Origin: an uncultured bacterium
Lineage (GTDB): Bacteria; Planctomycetota; GCA-002687715
Length of the DNA: 64,000 nucleotides
Direction: 5' to 3'
NCBI GenBank assembly: GCA_902826835.1
Contig: CADEGH010000019.1
Coordinates: 39,604 to 103,603 of the forward strand
Part shown: positions 8,374 through 17,107 of the stretch, in pieces
How positions within the stretch are numbered: position 1 is the stretch's first letter
How the letters are laid out: every line of letters begins with the position of its first letter
Made by a program: the position numbers and the translations under genes
Notes under the pieces: model-generated
Database searches by the model: none
What the model saw: the letters and a program-made list of their open reading frames with translations, nothing else
What the model was told of the DNA's origin: nothing

Positions 8374-10143
8374 TCAGTTGCGGCGGGGTTGGACCATGTC
8401 GGCGAGTTTGAGGAGGACTTCGAGGCGGACGAAGTCGACGGAGTCGACGACGATGGAGATGACTTCGCCCTCGTTGAACACCTTGGAGCCGCGGCGGGAC
8501 GTGATGGTGAGTTTGGGGCCTTCGACCTTCTTGCGGCCGTCGAAAAGGCGCGCGGGGAGAAAGCCGGTCACCCAGTGTTCGCGAAGGAAGATTTCCATGC
8601 CGTAATGGCTGACGCGCTGGATCGTAGCCCGGATTTTTTCGCCTACGAATCGCTCCATGTATTGGCAAATCTTGAGATCGCCGATCGCGATTTCGACCAT
8701 TGCCGCGAGTTCGGATTGGCCGCTGCTTTGGCCAGCGATGTCGCAAAGGTCGAGCACTTGGAGAGGATCGAGGAGTTGCTCTTCGGCCTCCTTGCCCTTG
8801 GAGAGCACGTCGAAGAGCCACCGATGCACGATGAGGTCCGGATAGCGCCGGATCGGGGAGGTGAAATGCAGATAGTGCTCGCGGGCGAGGCCCCAGTGGG
8901 GAGCGGCCTCCCCCGCCTCGGCCACTTCGTACACGGCGCGTTCGACCAAGCCCATGATGCGAGCGATCAGGGCATCGGCATTGGGACGACGACGGGCTTC
9001 CAAGATGAGCCGGCCCACATCTCGGCCAGTCAAGAAATCCTTGTCGGGGACTCTGATGCCGAATTTTGTGAGCGCTTCGACGATGCCCGCGAGTTCCTCC
9101 GGGTCCTTCGGCGGATGGATGCGGTAGATCGAGGGCAGCTTGCGCTCTTTGAACCACGAACCCACCGCCTGATTGGCGGCGAGAGCGGTCTCTTCGATCA
9201 AGGCCTGCGAGAAGTAGGTGGTCGAGGGATAGATGCGCTCGACCTCGTGATTCTTGTTGAACGCGAACTTGCGTTCGGGGGTTTGCAGGCGCAAAGACCC
9301 CTTGCGATCCCGAATCGACTGCTGCTTCTGCGTCCACTTCTGAAAGTGTTTGAGTGGTTCTTCGAGGTGCTTCAGCGCCATGGCGGCCGGAGTGGTTTCG
9401 CCGTCGAGCAGGGCCTGCACCGCGGAGTACGTGCACCGCTGCACGCTCTTGATCACGCTTTTGTGGATCTTGCTCTTCTGCACGAGGCCCGCGGCATCGA
9501 ACTCCATGATGACCGAAAAAGCCAAGCGGGGGCGGTGGGGATTGAGCGAGCAGAGGTGGTTCGAGAGTTCCTCCGGCAACATCGGTACGACTTGATCGGC
9601 CAGGTACACCGAAGTGGCTCGAGCGAGGGCCTCGCGGTCGAGGGCGGTACCCGGCCTGACGTAGTGGCTCACGTCCGCGATGTGGACGCCGACTTCGTAG
9701 CCCCCGTCCGGGAGAGGTTTGATGCCGATCGCGTCGTCGAAGTCTTTGGCGTCCTCCCCGTCGATGGTGAAGATGCACTCCCCTCGGAGATCCTCGCGGC
9801 CGACAAAGTCGGCGGGATCGGGATCGGCAGGGAGCGACTTCACCTCCTCCAGGACCTCCGTCGGAAAGACGGTCCGGATGCGAAACGAGGCGAGCAGTTC
9901 CATCTCCTCGCTGTCTTCGGTGCGGTACTGGGGTGGGCCGTGGTCCATCGGGCCGAAGGACGGAGCCGCCTTGGCGAGGATTTCTCGCACCGAGGCCAAC
10001 GAGAAATCCTCGGGGAGGTCTTCCTCATCCCCGGCTGAATTGCCCGAGTCCGAGCCCTCCGGCGGATCGTCGGGGGGGTCATCGCTGCCGCCGAAGAGCT
10101 TCTTCAAGTCTTGGAAGCTCTTGAGATTCTTCTCGTCTGCCAT
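8374..10143 (-). CDS. RNase II/RNase R family 3'-5' exoribonuclease
   Basis: 589 residues from ATG 10143 (MADEKNLKSFQDLKKLFGG); an ATG at 10173 is the alternative. The RNB catalytic domain shows FTIDGEDAKDFDDAIG (Asp cluster binding the metal ions), then VGVHIADVSHYV and HFTSPIRRYPDLIVHRWL, all diagnostic of RNase II/R. The C-terminus holds an S1-like RNA-binding region (KIRATIQRVSHYGMEIFL...). It is shorter than E. coli RNase R because the N-terminal cold-shock domains are largely missing, and an acidic stretch of ~45 residues takes their place. It degrades RNA processively in the cytoplasm. It stands alone between the defence operon and the oxidoreductase operon, and its codon use is like the rest of the window. 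Confidence 0.88.
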   Translation of the reverse strand: MADEKNLKSFQDLKKLFGGSDDPPDDPPEGSDSGNSAGDEEDLPEDFSLASVREILAKAAPSFGPMDHGPPQYRTEDSEEMELLASFRIRTVFPTEVLEEVKSLPADPDPADFVGREDLRGECIFTIDGEDAKDFDDAIGIKPLPDGGYEVGVHIADVSHYVRPGTALDREALARATSVYLADQVVPMLPEELSNHLCSLNPHRPRLAFSVIMEFDAAGLVQKSKIHKSVIKSVQRCTYSAVQALLDGETTPAAMALKHLEEPLKHFQKWTQKQQSIRDRKGSLRLQTPERKFAFNKNHEVERIYPSTTYFSQALIEETALAANQAVGSWFKERKLPSIYRIHPPKDPEELAGIVEALTKFGIRVPDKDFLTGRDVGRLILEARRRPNADALIARIMGLVERAVYEVAEAGEAAPHWGLAREHYLHFTSPIRRYPDLIVHRWLFDVLSKGKEAEEQLLDPLQVLDLCDIAGQSSGQSELAAMVEIAIGDLKICQYMERFVGEKIRATIQRVSHYGMEIFLREHWVTGFLPARLFDGRKKVEGPKLTITSRRGSKVFNEGEVISIVVDSVDFVRLEVLLKLADMVQPRRN

Positions 10144-10248
10144 CGGCTCATGGTAGCGAAAGCGGCCTGGCATCTGGCCAGTCCACCCTCCCCGCGATTA
10201 GAATCCGCCCCGTTGTCGTCCTACCCTCGCGCCCAGAAGGATCCCTGC

Positions 10249-10875
10249 ATGCATCCACCCGACTCCGAGAAGCCCGGCCTGTCACGCCGCGGATTCCTCA
10301 AAGGCACCGGCTTGAGCGTGGCCGCCGTGGGCCTCGTCAAGTCCGCAACTGCGGCGCAAGAGGCCCCCGCCGCCGAAGTGCCCACCCTTTCGGCCGCCCA
10401 GACTCACGAGATCAGCTTCGAGCTCAACGGACAGACCACCCAAGCCAAGGTGAGGACTGGGCACACTCTGCTTGAGACCCTGCGCGACCAGCTTGACCTG
10501 ACGGGAACCAAACTCGTCTGTGACCAGGGAAGCTGCGGCGCTTGTACTGTCCATCTCGATGGCAAGCCCGTGAACTCCTGCCTCGTCTTCGCGACCGATG
10601 TCGCTGGCCGGCAGATCACGACCATCGAAGGCCTCGCCAAGAACGGCAACCTGCATCCCGTCCAGGCCGGCTTCCTCCACGAAGACGCGAGCCAGTGCGG
10701 ATTCTGCACGCCGGGGATGATCATGAGCTGCAAAGCTCTCCTCGACCGCAATCCCTCCCCGACTCGGGACGAGTGCAAAGAGGCGATCAGCGGCAACATC
10801 TGCCGCTGTGGCACCTACTTCAACATCTTCCGCGCGGTCGACCACGCGGCCACCCTCATGAAGGGAGGACGCTGA
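10249..10875 (+). CDS. Periplasmic aldehyde oxidoreductase, 2Fe-2S subunit (PaoA/YagT-like)
   Basis: 208 residues. ATG 10249 is supported by AGAAGGA eight bases upstream. The N-terminus has a Tat signal, SRRGFLK (Arg13-Arg14) followed by a hydrophobic stretch, so the assembled complex should be exported folded. The plant-type 2Fe-2S site uses C91, C96, C99 and C111. The second cluster uses C150, C153, C185 and C187 (CGFCTPG...CRCG). These are the two clusters of the small subunit of the xanthine dehydrogenase/aldehyde oxidase family. It passes electrons from the molybdenum site to FAD. It is the first gene of a four-gene operon, one base before the large-subunit gene. E. coli PaoA is the nearest familiar relative by architecture. 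Confidence 0.85.
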   Translation: MHPPDSEKPGLSRRGFLKGTGLSVAAVGLVKSATAAQEAPAAEVPTLSAAQTHEISFELNGQTTQAKVRTGHTLLETLRDQLDLTGTKLVCDQGSCGACTVHLDGKPVNSCLVFATDVAGRQITTIEGLAKNGNLHPVQAGFLHEDASQCGFCTPGMIMSCKALLDRNPSPTRDECKEAISGNICRCGTYFNIFRAVDHAATLMKGGR

Positions 10876-10876
10876 A

Positions 10877-13102
10877 ATGGAAGCGGATCGCAAGGTCAAG
10901 TTGGTCCTCGGATTCGGCGATCAACGCCGCGAGATCGAAGTCAACGTCCCCGCGGAGGATCCAATCCCCTGGGACGCGACCACCAAGTTTTCGGTGGTCG
11001 GAACCGCCGCCCCACGCGCCGATGGCGTGGCCAAAGTGACGGGCCGCGCCAAATACACCCACGACATGAACCTCCCGGGGATGCTGTACGGAGGGTTCGT
11101 GCGCTGCCCGGTCGCCAAAGCCACCATCAACGGCATCGACTGGAGCGCCGCCCAAGCTCATCCCGGCGTGAAAGCGATCCACGATTTCAAAGTCAAGCAG
11201 ACCCGCTACGCGCACCAGCACTTGATCGCGATTGCTGCGGAGTCGCGGCAGGCGCTCGAGCAAGCGATTGCCCTCGTCAAAGTCGATTACAAAGCCCTGC
11301 CCCACGCCGCCCGCTTCGAGCAGGCCATGGTGGATGGCGCCCCCCAGGTGCATGCCAACCGACCGAACATCGAAGCCTATTCTCCGTCGGGCCGCGAGAA
11401 GGCGGTCCAGGAAGCGATGCAATCGGCGGACAAGGTCGTGGAGGCGACGTGCACGACCCAAGTCCAGAATCATTGCTCGCTCGAGTCGCATGGAATCGTC
11501 GCCCACTGGGAAGGCGAACAGCTCAAGATCTGGGCCTCCACCCAAGCGACCTTCGGCGTTCGGCGCGACCTCGCGGACGCGATGAACGTCGATGAAGCCA
11601 ACGTGCAGGTGATCTGCGAGTACATGGGAGGCGGCTTCGGCAGCAAATTCGGCGCCGGCTATCCCGGTCTCGCGGCCGCGAATCTCGCCAAGCTCTCCGG
11701 CCGTCCCGTCAAAGTCATGCTCGATCGCCGCGAAGAGATGACGGACGTCGGCAACCGGCCGGACAGCGTTCAAACCATGAAGCTCGGAGTCTCGAAGGAC
11801 GGTGCTCTCGGCGCCTACAAAGTGGACATCGTCGGGACTCCGGGGGTCGGCCGTGGGGCCGGTGCCCGCAACCCCATGATCTACGCCTTCGAGGATCGTC
11901 TCGTCGCCCGCACGGAGCGGGCGGTGGCCACCAACGCCGGCGCCCAGCAGGCCTTTCGAGCGCCGGGTCACCCCCAGGGCTCCTTCGCCCTCGAAACCAT
12001 TCTCGATCTGGCCGCCGAGGCGATCGGAATGGACCCCCTGGAATTCCGCATCAAGAACGACCCCCACCCAACTCGCAAAGCCCAGTACAAAGACGGGGGA
12101 GCGCGCATTGGGTGGAAAAACCGGAAGCCCAACGGGTCCGAAGCGGGACGCTTCCGACGCGGCTTCGGCGTCGCCTCCGCGGTCTGGTACCAGATCGGCC
12201 AGCCCCAAGGTGCGGAAGTCCTCTGCCGAATCCTTCGCGACGGATCGGTGCAGATGCGCAACGGGTCTCAGGACATCGGAACCGGCACCCGGACCTTGAT
12301 GCAGATCATCGGCGCCGAAGAACTCGGACTCAGCCTCGATCGGGTCGTTCCCTTCATCGGGGACACTCGCGACCCGATCGGACCGGGAAGCGGAGGCAGT
12401 GTGACCGCTCCGACGGTCGCCCCCGCCGCGCGGCAAGCCGCCTACCTCGCGGGCAAGGAACTGCGCGCCGTCGTTGCCAAAGCCATGGGCGCCAGCGCGG
12501 ATGACTTGGCCTTCTCCCAAGGCCAAGTCGTCCACCAGAAGGACGCCACGAAGTCGATGGCCTTCGCGGATGCCTGCAAGCTCATCGATCAGGGAGAAAT
12601 CTCCGCGCTCGGGAAGCGATCGAAGAACTTCCAGGCCTTCGAAGGCACGGTCGGCGGCGTCCAATTCGCCGAAGTGGAAGTCGACTGCGACTACGGCATC
12701 GTCCGCCTCAAGAAGGTCGTCGCCCTGCAGGACGCCGGCATCATCATCAATCGTCGTCAGGCTGAAAGTCAGTTGAACGGTGGGGTCATTCAGGGCATCT
12801 CCTACGCGCTCTTCGAAGAGCGCGTCATGGACCGCCAACTCGGGCAAATGGTCAATGCCGACATGGAGATGTACAAGATCGCCGGGGCGGTGGATATGCC
12901 CGAGATCGAGAGTGTGCTCTACGACGTTTCCAACGGTGGAAACACCACCGGAACCGCCGGCATCGCCGAACCGACGATGATCCCGACCGCCGCGGCCATC
13001 GCCGGGGCGGTGCACAATGCGCTCGGGGTGCGCGTGACCTCACTTCCCATGACCCCCGATCGTGTCCTCGCGGCGCTCGCCCAGAAGGAGAAGGGCAAAT
13101 GA
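10877..13102 (+). CDS. Molybdopterin-binding large subunit of aldehyde oxidoreductase (PaoC/YagR-like)
   Basis: 741 residues, starting one base after the 2Fe-2S gene. The aldehyde oxidase/xanthine dehydrogenase a/b-hammerhead domain is at ~45-160 (DGVAKVTGRAKYTHDMNLPGMLYG). The Mo-cofactor domain follows with MGGGFGSKF, QQAFRAPGHPQGSFALE, GSGGSVTAPTVAPAARQAA and a C-terminal GTAGIAEP..., whose Glu matches the catalytic base region. There is no signal peptide of its own, consistent with hitch-hiking on the Tat signal of the small subunit. The likely reaction is oxidation of aldehydes, possibly aromatic, to acids, but the substrate cannot be read from sequence. Its end overlaps the FAD-subunit start (ATGA). 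Confidence 0.85.
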   Translation: MEADRKVKLVLGFGDQRREIEVNVPAEDPIPWDATTKFSVVGTAAPRADGVAKVTGRAKYTHDMNLPGMLYGGFVRCPVAKATINGIDWSAAQAHPGVKAIHDFKVKQTRYAHQHLIAIAAESRQALEQAIALVKVDYKALPHAARFEQAMVDGAPQVHANRPNIEAYSPSGREKAVQEAMQSADKVVEATCTTQVQNHCSLESHGIVAHWEGEQLKIWASTQATFGVRRDLADAMNVDEANVQVICEYMGGGFGSKFGAGYPGLAAANLAKLSGRPVKVMLDRREEMTDVGNRPDSVQTMKLGVSKDGALGAYKVDIVGTPGVGRGAGARNPMIYAFEDRLVARTERAVATNAGAQQAFRAPGHPQGSFALETILDLAAEAIGMDPLEFRIKNDPHPTRKAQYKDGGARIGWKNRKPNGSEAGRFRRGFGVASAVWYQIGQPQGAEVLCRILRDGSVQMRNGSQDIGTGTRTLMQIIGAEELGLSLDRVVPFIGDTRDPIGPGSGGSVTAPTVAPAARQAAYLAGKELRAVVAKAMGASADDLAFSQGQVVHQKDATKSMAFADACKLIDQGEISALGKRSKNFQAFEGTVGGVQFAEVEVDCDYGIVRLKKVVALQDAGIIINRRQAESQLNGGVIQGISYALFEERVMDRQLGQMVNADMEMYKIAGAVDMPEIESVLYDVSNGGNTTGTAGIAEPTMIPTAAAIAGAVHNALGVRVTSLPMTPDRVLAALAQKEKGK

Positions 13103-14106
13103 AGAACTTCGATTACGCTCGCCCGCAGGATGTGCAATCGGCCGCTGCCGCTCTGGGCAAGGCCAAGGGGTCGCGACCGAAGGGTGGAGGCACGGACCTC
13201 ATCACCCTGATGAAGTCGGGAGTCCTGACCCCTCCCCTCGTGGTCGATCTCGCCTCCATCCCCGGGCTCTCCGGAGTCTCTCGCCTCGAGACTGGACACT
13301 TCCGCGTCGGCGCCACCACGACCATCGCGGAAGTGGCGGAACATCCGGAGCTCGCCCGCGTCGCGCGTGTGCTCACGGATGCCGCCGCCACCACCGCCAC
13401 TCCCCTCGTCCGCAACCGCGGCACGGTCGGCGGAAACCTCTGCCAGCGGCCGCGCTGCTGGTACTTCCGCAATCTCGACTACGTGTGCTCGAAGAAGGGC
13501 GGCCAGACTTGTTACGCCGCGGAGGGCGAGAACAAGTATCACGCCATCTTCGAAAACGTCACCTGCAACATTGTCCATCCGTCCAATCTCGCGCCCGCAC
13601 TTTGGGCTTTGGATGCCACGATTCACGTCGCCGGTCCCACCGGTGAGAAGTCGATTCCCGTCGCCGACTTCTGGGTGCGCCCGGAGGAAGACATCTCGAC
13701 CGAGAACGTGCTCGAAGCCGGCGAGGTGATCACGGGGGTGAGTTTTGCACCCGAAGGCGCGAGCACCGGCTCGGCCTACCACGAGGTGCGGGAGAAACAG
13801 TCCTACGACTGGGCGCTGGTCAATGCGGCGGTCCGGCTGGACTTCGAAGGGGAAGTGGTGAAGGAGGCGCGGATCGTCGTATCCGCCGTCGCTCCCATCC
13901 CGCTGCGTCTCGAAGCCTGCGAGAAAATTCTCAAGGGTCAAAAGTTCAGCGACGCGCTCGCGGAAGCGGCGGGCAAGGCCGCCTCGGGGGGCGCCACGCC
14001 CTTGCGCGACAACGCCTACAAGGTCCATCTCATCGAGAAGTGCGTCAAGAACACCATCCTGGATGCGGCGAGGCGCGCCAAGGTGCGCTCTGGAGAACCC
14101 CGATGA
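13099..14106 (+). CDS. FAD-binding subunit of aldehyde oxidoreductase (PaoB/YagS-like)
   Basis: 335 residues. The FAD-binding PCMH domain has KGGGTDLITLMK near residue 28 and RNRGTVGGNLCQRPRC (106-120). The CO dehydrogenase flavoprotein C-terminal domain follows. Cysteines at 115, 120, 130, 138 and 156 sit where PaoB and 4-hydroxybenzoyl-CoA reductase beta subunits carry an extra 4Fe-4S cluster, so an extra cluster is likely. It collects electrons for transfer to an external acceptor. Start and stop overlap both neighbours by ATGA. The gene order here is 2Fe-2S, Mo, FAD, whereas E. coli paoABC is 2Fe-2S, FAD, Mo. Confidence 0.83.
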   Translation: MKNFDYARPQDVQSAAAALGKAKGSRPKGGGTDLITLMKSGVLTPPLVVDLASIPGLSGVSRLETGHFRVGATTTIAEVAEHPELARVARVLTDAAATTATPLVRNRGTVGGNLCQRPRCWYFRNLDYVCSKKGGQTCYAAEGENKYHAIFENVTCNIVHPSNLAPALWALDATIHVAGPTGEKSIPVADFWVRPEEDISTENVLEAGEVITGVSFAPEGASTGSAYHEVREKQSYDWALVNAAVRLDFEGEVVKEARIVVSAVAPIPLRLEACEKILKGQKFSDALAEAAGKAASGGATPLRDNAYKVHLIEKCVKNTILDAARRAKVRSGEPR

Positions 14107-14354
14107 ACCCGAAGTTTGCCCTCGATCGGTCGCGCCTCCCCGCGGATGTCTGTGAATTCTTGCGCACGAAGACCATGTACACCGGCGGCGGAAGGCGAGC
14201 CGTCTTCAGCGAAACCGATCAGTTCGACACCGCGGCCTTCTGGTGCCTGCATACCCAGATGCCTTGGGGCCCGGACGAGTTGGAAGCCGCGCCCGATGTT
14301 TGTCGAGGCGCCCGTGCCTGCTGCAAGCCCTGCTTCGTTCCTCCCGCGGTGTGA
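14103..14354 (+). CDS. Small Cys-rich protein, fourth gene of the aldehyde oxidoreductase operon
   Basis: 83 residues, starting inside the stop of the FAD-subunit gene (ATGA), so it is very likely co-translated. It has no signal peptide or membrane segment. Six cysteines are present: one near residue 17, one near 48 (WC), and a C-terminal group C-x5-CC-x2-C. This could bind a metal or be a redox/maturation helper. I do not recognise a family. It ends 15 bases before the convergent FG-GAP gene. Confidence 0.6.
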   Translation: MNPKFALDRSRLPADVCEFLRTKTMYTGGGRRAVFSETDQFDTAAFWCLHTQMPWGPDELEAAPDVCRGARACCKPCFVPPAV

Positions 14355-14369
14355 GCGCAGGCGCGCGGG

Positions 14370-16049
14370 CTACTCGGCCTTGCCCTGGCCTCTCGTCAGG
14401 GTGGTGATGCGCCGGGCAGGGACGCCCCCAAAGCGTTCCCGCTTGCCGTCGGCCCAACGCACCACCGCTTCGGTGGGCCCCTCAATCTTCCCGAGCCCGA
14501 AAAACAACGTCAGCTCACTTTGCGACAGATAACTGCCGCCGCTGCGGACCGTGAGGGTCTGGACCGATCCCGGGGCATGCAGCGTCACTTGGGCCCCCAC
14601 GCATCCGGCATCCCCTTTCGGATCCGCCAACTTGATCTGGGCCCATGCATTTTCGGGCAGGCCCGTCCGCTCCAGGATGCGGGGCGTGCCTCCGTTAGCG
14701 GTGAAGACGAGATCCAAGTCCCCGTCTTGGTCCAGATCACCGGTAGCCAACCCTCGTGCCACCATCGGGCGGGAAAAATCAGGGCCACCGACCGATTCGG
14801 TCGCATCCTCGAAACGACCTCGACCGAGGTTGCGCCACAGGGTCGGCACCTGCGCGTGCGGCGCCGGCGGTGACAAGTCGGCCGCGTTGGGATGGGTGTG
14901 CCCGTTCGCGACGAGGAAGTCAGGCCGCCCGTCGGCGTCGTAGTCGTAGAAGCGGACTCCGAATCCGAGACGCGCCAAACTGACCGCGGCGGTGCCCGCC
15001 CGGCGACTGACCTCGGTGAAGATCAGCTCCCCCTCATTGCGGTACATCCCGTTCGTTTCACCCTGGTAGTTGGTGCATACCAGATCCAACTGCCCGTCCT
15101 CGTCGAAGTCCGCGGCATCCACGCCCATCCCCGCTTCCGACTTACCGTCTTCGCTGTAGGCCGTACCCGAAATCATGCCGAGGTCTCGAAACTTGCCGTC
15201 CGGGCCGAGCTTCAACAGCCGATTCGCGGTCGTGTCGTTGGCCAAGTAAATCTCGGGGACACCATCTTGGTCCCAGTCCTCGACGCACACGCCGAGTCCC
15301 TTGCCGGGAAATTGATCGATCCCAGTGGCGGCCGAGACGTCGGAGAACGACCCGTTGCCGAGGTTGCGGAACAGCCGACACGTGGTGTCGTCGTATTGGT
15401 CCGGCATGCAGTAGACCAGGGTCTTTTGCTGCCAACAGGGCCGATGCTTCTCGATGGTGAAATCGACGTAGTGCTGCACCAACAGATCGAGGTGACCGTC
15501 ACGGTCGTAGTCGAAGAACGCCGCGCCGGTGCTCCAGCCCTGATCGGCGCAACCGGCGGCCTTGGCAACCTCTTCGAACCGGGCTTTCCCGTCGTTGCGC
15601 CACAGCGCCACTGGGCCGAACGCGGTCACCAGTAGGTCGAGGTCCCCGTCGCGGTCGTAATCGGCGAGGGTGGCCCCCATGCCGTAGCCGAGGTCACGAA
15701 GACCGCTCGCCTGGGTGATGTCCTCGAAGCGGAAGCTCCCCAGGTTGCGGTAGATCCTCGTTCGGGCTTCCCGAAAGGGAAGGTTCCCCGAGTCCACCAA
15801 AACCAAGTCGGGTCGACCGTCCCCGTCGAGGTCGCCCACCGCCACGCCCGCCCCCATCGTCTCCGGCATGTAGAGCTCGCGGCTGGCCCCGTTCTGATGG
15901 CGGAAAACTACCCCTGACTCGGTGGTGCGATCCCGAAACATGCCGGGCCCGGCGACCGTTCCAGATCCAGGCTCCGAAGGTGGCTTAGGACTGCAACCCA
16001 GAACCAAAACGCACGCCAGTCCCCACGCGGCGGCTTTGGACCCGCTCAT
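14370..16049 (-). CDS. FG-GAP/VCBS repeat lipoprotein with C-terminal ASPIC/UnbV domain
   Basis: 559 residues. The N-terminus is a lipoprotein signal (lipobox VLGC, Cys ~19). At least six FG-GAP/VCBS blades follow, each with a calcium-binding D.DGDG.PDL-type loop (GDLDGDGRPDL, DYDRDGDLDLL, DWDQDGVPEI, DFDEDGQLDLV, DYDADGRPDFL, DLDQDGDLDLV). Together they form a seven-bladed propeller. Residues ~455-545 resemble the ASPIC/UnbV module (VGAQVTLHA...GSYLSQSELTLFFGLG...VRWADGKRE). CRTAC1-type proteins of this build are secreted and common in Planctomycetota, and their substrates are not known. The start overlaps the end of the upstream TPR gene (ATGA), so the two are translationally coupled. Confidence 0.85.
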   Translation of the reverse strand: MSGSKAAAWGLACVLVLGCSPKPPSEPGSGTVAGPGMFRDRTTESGVVFRHQNGASRELYMPETMGAGVAVGDLDGDGRPDLVLVDSGNLPFREARTRIYRNLGSFRFEDITQASGLRDLGYGMGATLADYDRDGDLDLLVTAFGPVALWRNDGKARFEEVAKAAGCADQGWSTGAAFFDYDRDGHLDLLVQHYVDFTIEKHRPCWQQKTLVYCMPDQYDDTTCRLFRNLGNGSFSDVSAATGIDQFPGKGLGVCVEDWDQDGVPEIYLANDTTANRLLKLGPDGKFRDLGMISGTAYSEDGKSEAGMGVDAADFDEDGQLDLVCTNYQGETNGMYRNEGELIFTEVSRRAGTAAVSLARLGFGVRFYDYDADGRPDFLVANGHTHPNAADLSPPAPHAQVPTLWRNLGRGRFEDATESVGGPDFSRPMVARGLATGDLDQDGDLDLVFTANGGTPRILERTGLPENAWAQIKLADPKGDAGCVGAQVTLHAPGSVQTLTVRSGGSYLSQSELTLFFGLGKIEGPTEAVVRWADGKRERFGGVPARRITTLTRGQGKAE

Positions 16050-16966
16050 CGCTTCCCCTTCAGTAGCCGGTCATACTCGCTTCGGGCCGCCTTTTCTTCG
16101 GCGCCCTTTCCGAGGCGTTTGAAGCACTCCGCCAAAAGGAGGTGCGTCCCGGGAACTTCCGGAGCCAATTCCCTCGCCTCAAACAAGTAGACCAACGCCG
16201 CCTCCGGCCGCCCGAGGGCCAGATCGGATTGAGCACTCTGCAAGCGGCTCGCAACTCGTTGCTTCGTGGCAATGTCTTGAGAGAAGGCGTCGGTCAGCGC
16301 CTTGAAGGCGGTGAATTGTTCCTCCGCCTCGACGGCCCGCCCGGACCGCGCGAGCGCCAGACCGAAGTTCCAACGGATCGCCGGAAGATTCGGATTGGTC
16401 GCGACTGCCGCCGCAAACGCCTCACACGCCTCGGTCGCCCGCCGCTCCCGAAGCAGGAGCCCGCCCAGGAAGTAGGCGGGCCACGGGTCGGTCGGTGCCT
16501 TCGCACGAGCGCGCGAGAACTCTGCCTCTGCGCTCACGCTATCCGAAGCCTCCTCGGCGATCCTCCCCAAGTAGAGGTGGGGAATGACGAGGTTCGGGAG
16601 CAATTCCAACGCGCGCTGGAGTTCCCGCCGGGCATCCGGAATCTGCCTCAATTCAAAGTAGGCTACTCCCAGGTTTTGGCGGAGCGTGCCATCCTCGGGC
16701 GCGAGATCCAGGGCATCCGCGAACGCGGCTTGAGCCTCTTGCCAGCGCGCCCTGGCCGCCTTGATTCGGCCTCGGAGGTTGAGCGCAGCCAGGCTGCGAT
16801 CCCCGCCGTCAAGCACGCCGGAGAGGACCTGGTCAGCCTCCTCAGCTCGGGCGGACGCCAGGAGTTGTTCCGCCCGGGCCAGGGCCTTGGCCGGATCGGG
16901 GCGGTCTTGGGCAAAAGACGTGCAGGAGATCGCCCAGACCAGGATCGTCAAGATGCGGCAGGACAT
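16046..16966 (-). CDS. Exported tetratricopeptide-repeat protein
   Basis: 306 residues with a cleavable signal peptide ending near SCTSFAQ. About six TPR units fill the rest, for example ALNLRGRIKAARARWQEAQAAFADALDLAPEDG and the next unit beginning LRQNLGVAYFELRQIPDARRE, with the usual W-LG-Y-A-P spacing. TPRs mediate protein-protein contacts. The coupling (ATGA) to a secreted FG-GAP/ASPIC lipoprotein makes a periplasmic partnership likely. TPR + CRTAC1 fusions or pairs are common in Planctomycetota and Acidobacteriota. No enzymatic motif is seen. Confidence 0.82.
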   Translation of the reverse strand: MSCRILTILVWAISCTSFAQDRPDPAKALARAEQLLASARAEEADQVLSGVLDGGDRSLAALNLRGRIKAARARWQEAQAAFADALDLAPEDGTLRQNLGVAYFELRQIPDARRELQRALELLPNLVIPHLYLGRIAEEASDSVSAEAEFSRARAKAPTDPWPAYFLGGLLLRERRATEACEAFAAAVATNPNLPAIRWNFGLALARSGRAVEAEEQFTAFKALTDAFSQDIATKQRVASRLQSAQSDLALGRPEAALVYLFEARELAPEVPGTHLLLAECFKRLGKGAEEKAARSEYDRLLKGKR

Positions 16967-17031
16967 GGCTGGTAAGTCCGTTGAGACCGCCGAAGGATAC
17001 CGTCCCGCCGAAACCCCCGAACTGGGGGCAC

Positions 17032-17066
17032 AAAAAAACCCGCGCCGGCCATTGCCAGCGCGGGTT
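17032..17066 (-). terminator. Rho-independent terminator after the P-domain gene
   Basis: On the minus strand AACCCGCGC (17066-17058) pairs with GCGCGGGTT (17045-17037) across a 12-base loop, followed directly by a run of T to 17032. It lies about 40 bases after the stop at 17108 and before the TPR gene. Confidence 0.85.
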
Positions 17067-17107
17067 GCAACCGTCGCGACCGATAGGATCGGTGCTGCGG
17101 ACGATGA

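Noticed and set aside
8176..10038. Long plus-strand open frame of 620 codons
   Set aside because: It lies antisense to the RNase II/R gene; its sequence is low-complexity and shows no family, while the minus strand has complete catalytic motifs.
10856..13015. Long minus-strand open frame of 719 codons
   Set aside because: It mirrors the molybdenum subunit gene; the high GC at third codon positions keeps the reverse frame open.
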